Positions 58,632-64,000 of a DNA stretch of 64,000 nt are shown one piece after another. This DNA is from Phlyctochytrium arcticum (lineage: Eukaryota > Chytridiomycota > Chytridiomycetes > Chytridiales > Chytridiaceae). The stretch's first letter is position 1, and every line of letters starts with the position of its first letter. Location: contig JAHLKI010000002.1 of NCBI GenBank assembly GCA_025602905.1, positions 186,001-250,000 of the forward strand, read 5' to 3'. The translations under genes and the position numbers were made by a program. The notes under the pieces were generated by a model. That model did not search any database. It was not told the origin of the DNA and saw only the letters and a program-made list of their open reading frames with translations.

Positions 58632-61040
58632 ATGACTATCGCGGTAGGTGTTCGCTGAAGAGGGAGATCTCAGACAAGTCCTAACCGGTGCCGTTCTCAA
58701 TCCCGAATAGACTGCCGCTCCACGTACTCTGTACGACAAAATATGGGACGACCATGTCATTGAGCAACTGCCCGACACGACCTGTCTGATCTTTATCGAC
58801 CGCCATTTGGTCCACGAAGTCACGTCGCCTCAGGCTTTCGAGGGCCTGCGCAACGCTGGCCGCAAAGTCCGCCGAGGAGACTTGACTCTGGCCACCGTCG
58901 ACCACAACATTCCCACCACTGGAAATCGCAAGGTATTGTCCTACAGTATTCTCTTTGTTACCACCAACCAACGTCTAATGAAAATGGTCACTAGAACTTC
59001 AAATCCATCGCCACATTTGTCGACGAGCAGGAATCTCGCGTACAGTGCCAAACCTTGGAAGAAAATGTCTCGGCATTCGGACTCACCTATTTTGGTCTGA
59101 GTGACAAGCGCCAGGGAATCGTTCATGTCATCGGTCCCGAACAGGGCTTTACCCTCCCGGGCACAACCCTTGTCTGCGGTGACTCGCATACATCCACCCA
59201 TGGCGCTTTTGGGGCCCTCGCTTTCGGAATCGGCACGTCGGAAGTAGAGCATGTTCTGGCCACGCAAACCTTGTTGCAGAAAAAGTCTAAAAACATGCGT
59301 ATCCGCGTCAATGGAGCCCTGCTGGACGGCGTCAACTCAAAAGATGTCATCTTGCACATCATTGGCGTCATTGGTACTGCTGGTGGCAATGGTCATGTCA
59401 TTGAATTCTGTGGTACCGCCTTGCGCTCCATGTCTATGGAAGCACGCATGTCCATCTGCAACATGGCCATTGAAGGCGGTGCCCGAGCTGGAATGATTGC
59501 TCCAGATGAAATCACCTTTGAATACCTCAAAGGTCGCCCGCTTGCTCCCAAAGGAAAGGATTGGGATGCAGCCGTCGCATACTGGACATCATTGCAATCT
59601 GACCCAGGTGCCAAATATGATATCGAGGTCGAGATTGACGCTCAAGACATTGTCCCGACCGTGACGTGGGGAACCAGCCCTCAGGATGTTGTCGCCATCA
59701 CCGGCACCACCCCTGATCCCGCCAATGAAACTGATCCTGGCAAACGGGCAGGAATGGAGCGCGCGCTCGCTTACATGGGCCTGGAACCAAACGTTAAAAT
59801 GACTTCTATCCCGGTGGAAAAGGTCTTTATTGGCTCCTGCACCAACTCTCGGATCGAGGATCTTCGGTCCGCTGCTCGCATTGCCCATGGCCGCACTGTC
59901 GCGCCTACCGTCCATGCCATGGTCGTTCCAGGATCAGGACTAGTCAAGCAACAGGCCGAAGCTGAAGGATTGGACAAGATTTTTATCGATGCTGGATTTG
60001 ACTGGCGTGAAGCGGGTTGCTCAATGTGTCTGGGAATGAACCCGGATCAGCTCAAGCCGCTGGAACGCTGTGCTTCTACTTCCAACCGCAACTTTGAAGG
60101 GCGACAGGGACCCAAAGGTCGCACGCATTTGGTCAGCCCAGCCATGGCAGCTGCTGCTGCAGTGACGGGTCACTTGACGGATGTCCGCGAATTGGTAAAT
60201 GCAGCCGATGTCAGCCAGCCAAAGATGCAAATCACCAAGCGGGACGCAAGAGAGTTTCTTACTGCCGAGGGTACCGCCAGCCGTACCCCTGACGCGCCCA
60301 CAACGACCGCTCCCACATCTACTACCCCCACTGGATCCACCTCCAGTATGGCCGCCTTCACCACCATTACCGGCATTGCCGCCCCTCTTCTCATGAACAA
60401 TGTTGACACAGACATGCTCATCCCCAAACAATTCCTCAAAACCATCAAACGCACCGGACTGGGCAAATCCCTCTTTTACGAACTCCGCAACGACAGTGCT
60501 ACCAATGCCCCAAACCCCAACTTTGTACTGAACCAGGACCCGTTTACCCGGTCCGTCATTCTCCTCGCGGGCGAGAATTTCGGGTGTGGCTCCAGTCGTG
60601 AACATGCCCCCTGGGCCCTCCTCGATTTCGGCATAAAGTGTATTATCGCCCCCTCCTTTGCCGACATTTTCTACAACAACTGTTTCAAGAATGGCATGTT
60701 GCCTATCGTGCTTCCTGCACCCGTTGTCGCCAAATTGCAGGCCGGTGCCCAATCCGGTGATGCACGAACCCTGACCATAGATCTGCCCAACCAAGTCATT
60801 ATCGTCAGTCGATCGGACGGCCAGGACGAAAAGATTCCATTTGAGGTCGAAGAATTCCGCAAACATTGCCTGGTCAATGGTCTAGACGACATTGGTCTCA
60901 CGATGCAAAAGAACAAGGAAATCACTGAATTTGAGGAACGCCGGTCCCGGGAGTGGCCGTGGTTGGATGGGGTTGGGTATCGCTCAAAAAATAATGCGGT
61001 TAAACCTCTGATTGAAAAGAAGGAGGGTATGGACTGGTAG
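58632..61040 (+). CDS. LEU1: 3-Isopropylmalate dehydratase (Leu1)
   Basis: Exons 58632-58643 (MTIA), 58711-58932 and 58995-61040 give 759 aa, near the usual fungal length. It contains the large-subunit catalytic region with [40 protein letters not shown] and the iron-sulfur ligands Cys in [10 protein letters not shown] and the pair in [12 protein letters not shown] Thr/Pro/Ser-rich linker near residues 420-440 joins it to the small-subunit part ([36 protein letters not shown]). This is the fused fungal enzyme of leucine synthesis that isomerises 2- to 3-isopropylmalate. A 281-codon antisense frame inside it is a shadow. Confidence 0.98.
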
Positions 61041-61163
61041 TTTCTTTTTTCTCTTACAGTGTACACAATGTCTCCTAGTAACATATGTATCTTATGTGAC
61101 AATTTGCGAAATTAGAATTTCTTTCAAATATGTACACAAAAACGAATCCAACATCCAAAAAAA

Positions 61164-63246
61164 TTACATCCCTTGAACCCACCGTCCAACAGCTCCTGGT
61201 AATTCCCCCCCACCGGCCACCAGAGCTTTAACCTCCTGCACCAACTCCTTCACTCCCATGGTACTCTTGACCATCCGGTATTCTTTCGGGCATTTAGATC
61301 CCGTCATGGTTGTCGATGTGACTGTCCCCGATAGGGATGCAGAAGCTGTAGACGCCGATACGGGTCGAATCAATTCCAAGAAAATCAAATGCTCAAACGC
61401 CTATCCAAAAGCCATTTCGTTAAACTACTCACTCCCCTTCCCAAATCATAAAATGACGAAAAAGTACCTTGAACGCAACATCCCGTACAAAAAACACGCC
61501 GGCGGAATTTACACCCCCTTTGCGGACTACCTCCGTGTAAGCCTCATAGACCATTTCAAAATTATACCAGCCAGCACTCTGGTTGCGTTCCAGGTCCGCC
61601 ATGGCCAACAGCAGTAACAATTCGAGGGGTGAGAGAGATCGTAAAGGGGATGGAGTGGGAAGGAGGGGTGGAAGTGTGCTTTGGAGTCGTTGGTTGGGAG
61701 TGTGGGTTAGGTTTCGGATGTAGGGTGTCTAAGTGAAAATGTTTGAGTTTGAGGTTTATGGGTGAAGGGATGGGAAGACGTACGAAGATGTCAAGGATTC
61801 GGCGCACGTCACCCGAGGTTTCTTGAACTCGAGACATGGCCCGTTTGATCCAGTCTGTAGCCAGCATATCCTTAAAAAAACCACCACTTTCAATTAAACC
61901 CCATAACATGCACACCAAATTCTCGCACACATACCTCGACCCACTGATTCCAACACAGGACCGCGCCACGGTCCACCCCATCCATAACACTGACCCCCAC
62001 AACCCCCCTCACAACCTCTTCCCGTCCTTCCCCACTCGTCAATCCCCAACAATACACCCCCCGCCCACTAAACCGGCTCTTGACGCGTTTCTCCAACAAA
62101 TCCGTAAAATCGATGCGGCGGGTGACACCCACAACGCAAAGCGGCGTCCGGGATTGACTTGCGTCAAAAAGACTATAGAGCAACGCTTGTTTGGCGTGAG
62201 TGGCAAACCGGCAGATATTCTCCAGGATGAAAATGATGGGTTTTTGTTTTCCACCGCGGGATGAGAGGGTATTCAACACGTAATCGAAACAATCCGCAAA
62301 TGAACCGATGGATTCGGTCCCGTCCAGGGTTTGGGTGTCAAGTGTATGCCCCAGGATCTGACGGACGATTTCTCGCATGGCCATTCGGTCGTCGGTTTGC
62401 ACTGCGGCATCCAGTCTTATCACCCAAAACGGCTGCTCTGACGTCTCTTCTCCCTCATCCCGTTTAGCACACTCATCCGTAACCTCCTGCAATGCCTTCA
62501 TGATCATCTACTTCCCATCATTAAAGACTATACACGTACAAAGATGGGGAATGGACATACCACAGTCTTGCCTACCCCACGTCCACCCGCAACCACAATC
62601 GAATTCCCTTCGCCTTTGAGTACAGTCCGGGCCAGTACGCCATACACTTTCCTGCCAAAAAAAACCATCAGTCTCAACCGCCCACAATGAACACGTCTTA
62701 TACGTACTCGTATTGATCTTTCAAGCCTACGACTTGGAGCGGTTGCGCACGGCCGGATAGGCGGGTCAAAACTGCTTGTTTTGCCCGGGAAAAGTTGGAC
62801 CGAGTCCATGAGTGGGCTGGAAAGCTTGGAACATCATCTATTTGCAGAGTCGTTGGGACTGCTACTTTCTTGACTGGAGGTTTTCGGGTCGTTTTAGGAG
62901 TACCGGGAGTTCCTGGAGCCAGCTGATCAGTCGTGGCTGCCGTTGCCTTCTTGACTGGAGGTTTTCGGGTCGTTTTGGGAGTCCCGGGAGTACCTGGAGC
63001 TAATTGATCAGTCGTGGGTGCCGGAGTTGCTGTCTTGACTGCAGATTTTCGGGTCGTTTTAGGAGTACTTGGAGTCTGAGGCGTCCCAGGAGCTTTACGA
63101 ACTGATCTCGTCGTAGTAGCTGGAATCGAGTCCCGATCGTCCAGTTTCCGCTTCTTACATTCCTGATCTTCAGGAGTCTTTCGTGGCCGGCCTCGGGGTC
63201 GTTTTGCTACGACTACTTCTACTTCCAGACTTTGGCCGCCAATCAT
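61164..63246 (-). CDS. ORC4: Origin recognition complex subunit 4 with AT-hook N-terminus
   Basis: Start 63246 (MIGGQSLEVEVVVAKR). The N-terminal extension has an AT-hook, KRPRGRPRK, and three imperfect 27-residue repeats rich in TPKTTRK and PPVKK. The AAA+ part follows: LKDQYEKVYGVL with Walker A AGGRGVGKT, an arginine-finger region, IIFILENICRFATHAKQALL (degenerate Walker B, E-N in place of D-E), LFDASQSRTPLCVVGVTRRI and LLEKRVKSRFSGR. After introns come WIKRAMSRVQETSG, LSPLELLLLLAMADLERNQ, WYNFEMVYEAY and the C-terminal winged-helix ending PGAVGRWVQGM. Orc4 binds replication origins; in fission yeast Orc4 does so through AT-hooks. A longer frame upstream of 63246 has no family support. Confidence 0.93.
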
Positions 63247-63635
63247 TTTTTTGGGATTGTTTTGTGGGTCGAAGCTTTGTGGAAATTTGAATCTGCGCTG
63301 ATGACATACAAGTGTCCGGAGGTTTCGGACATGCTCATTTTGTCTTTGCAGATCACAAAGTAAAGGATGGGCAGTGCCATCAGATCCTCTGAACGTTGGC
63401 AACTGGACCTCATGAGGTTGTCCATGAAAGTCGTCCAAGGTTTCGTACATGCCATGCAATGTTTGTTCGTTTTGTGAAATTTGGATTTTGGGGAAATTGC
63501 CGAATGTTGGGCCACACGTGTTTGTGCCGCGGAACGCGTGAAAAGTCAGCTCCGTCGCCGATAGAACTTCAAACCGCAACAATTCTGTAAAAACATAAAC
63601 CGCTCCACTAGTTCCATAGGAGACCTCCAACAGCA
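63247..63635. promoter_or_regulatory. Divergent region between ORC4 and the membrane protein gene
   Basis: A 389-bp gap between opposed starts. The ORC4 frame stays open through it but shows no recognised motif, so a longer ORC4 5' exon cannot be excluded. Confidence 0.4.
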
Positions 63636-64000
63636 ATGGAAGGGCTAACATCCGTCCTCCTGAACGGACTAGCCCTCATCCCAGTCATTGGGATACCGGC
63701 AATCATAACAAGTCATTACCAGAATCAAATTCCCGACTGGCATATGATTGTGGTTGCGACGGTGATTTTCCATTTCTTCATGTACGGGCTGGGTGTGTCG
63801 CTGGAATTGGGAGTAGAGGATTTAGAAGCTATTGAAGAGGGGTGGACGAGTGTTGCGGGTGAAGGCGGAGAGAAGGCGGGAATTGAGGAAGAGGCTGCGA
63901 GGGAAGTTGATGAGGTGCTGGGATTGGATAAAGGAGATGACGTGGGATCAATCACAGATTTCGATTCGCCTACAGAACCCCATTTGAAGGCTGTCGATCC
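63636..64000 (+). CDS. Two-span membrane protein, 3' partial
   Basis: ATG 63636 opens a frame that runs off the window (about 121 codons). It begins MEGLTSVLLNGLALIPVIGI with a first membrane span, then HYQNQIPDW, a second span (MIVVATVIFHFFMYGLGVSL) and an acidic cytosolic-type tail (EDLEAIEEGW ... EEEAAREVDEVLGLDKGD). No family recognised. The composition and clean ATG argue for a real gene. Confidence 0.6.
   Translation, partial: MEGLTSVLLNGLALIPVIGIPAIITSHYQNQIPDWHMIVVATVIFHFFMYGLGVSLELGVEDLEAIEEGWTSVAGEGGEKAGIEEEAAREVDEVLGLDKGDDVGSITDFDSPTEPHLKAVD

Noticed and set aside
60021..60866. A 281-codon open frame antisense to LEU1
   Set aside because: It mirrors a conserved coding exon with skewed codon use and has no family motif; a shadow of LEU1.
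63247..63651. ORC4 starting at 63651
   Set aside because: The extra N-terminal stretch has no ORC4 similarity, overlaps the start of a plausible plus-strand gene, and ATG 63246 directly precedes the AT-hook region.

Overview
The window looks like nuclear DNA of a flagellated (zoosporic) fungus, probably a chytrid or relative. Housekeeping genes are fungal in type (Erv29/SURF4, Vma6, Tpt1, Hfi1, Brl1/Brr6, Ypd1, Mgm101, Leu1, Orc4), with short GT-AG introns of about 50-70 bp and compact spacing. One gene encodes CFAP100, an axonemal protein kept only by organisms that build cilia. The lineage call is inference; no marker fixes the genus.

Layout. 1-6.6 kb: the 3' part of ERV29/SURF4, CFAP100 on the minus strand, and a large membrane-anchored fusion of spermidine-synthase-like, AdoMet-decarboxylase-like and SET domains. 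7-26.3 kb: an accessory island. It holds a possible Gag-like fragment, two decayed copies of an unrecognised gene family, the tail of a Helitron-type helicase, an ORF resembling the N-terminal half of Fanzor proteins that carries a perfect 63-bp palindrome, an unrecognised gene, a complete young Mutator-like element (16.03-19.35 kb) and a compact four-gene virus-like element (about 19.57-24.31 kb: penton-like capsid protein, packaging ATPase, chromodomain integrase, tyrosine recombinase; no major capsid protein or polymerase seen). An RNase H remnant and a tandem duplication follow.

27.2-64 kb: mostly core genes. These are VMA6, an orphan gene bracketed by diverged direct repeats, a CRT10-like WD40 gene, a TMEM242-like gene, TPT1, the mitochondrial ribosomal protein bS18m, an SPTK-motif chromatin-like protein, a conserved protein of unknown function, ATXN10, HFI1, MAGO, BRL1/BRR6, YPD1, MGM101, a hypothetical gene, LEU1, ORC4 with an AT-hook tail, and a membrane protein cut by the window end.

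Several core genes are divergent pairs separated by only about 180-390 bp (CFAP100/fusion, CRT10/TMEM242-like, TPT1/bS18m, MAGO/BRL1, ORC4/membrane protein), suggesting shared promoters. The core genes serve unrelated functions: secretion, cilia, vacuolar acidification, tRNA splicing, mitochondrial translation and mtDNA maintenance, SAGA transcription, the exon junction complex, the nuclear envelope, phosphorelay signalling, leucine synthesis and replication origins. They do not form a pathway cluster. Gene models with introns were assembled by eye, so exon edges are predictions.
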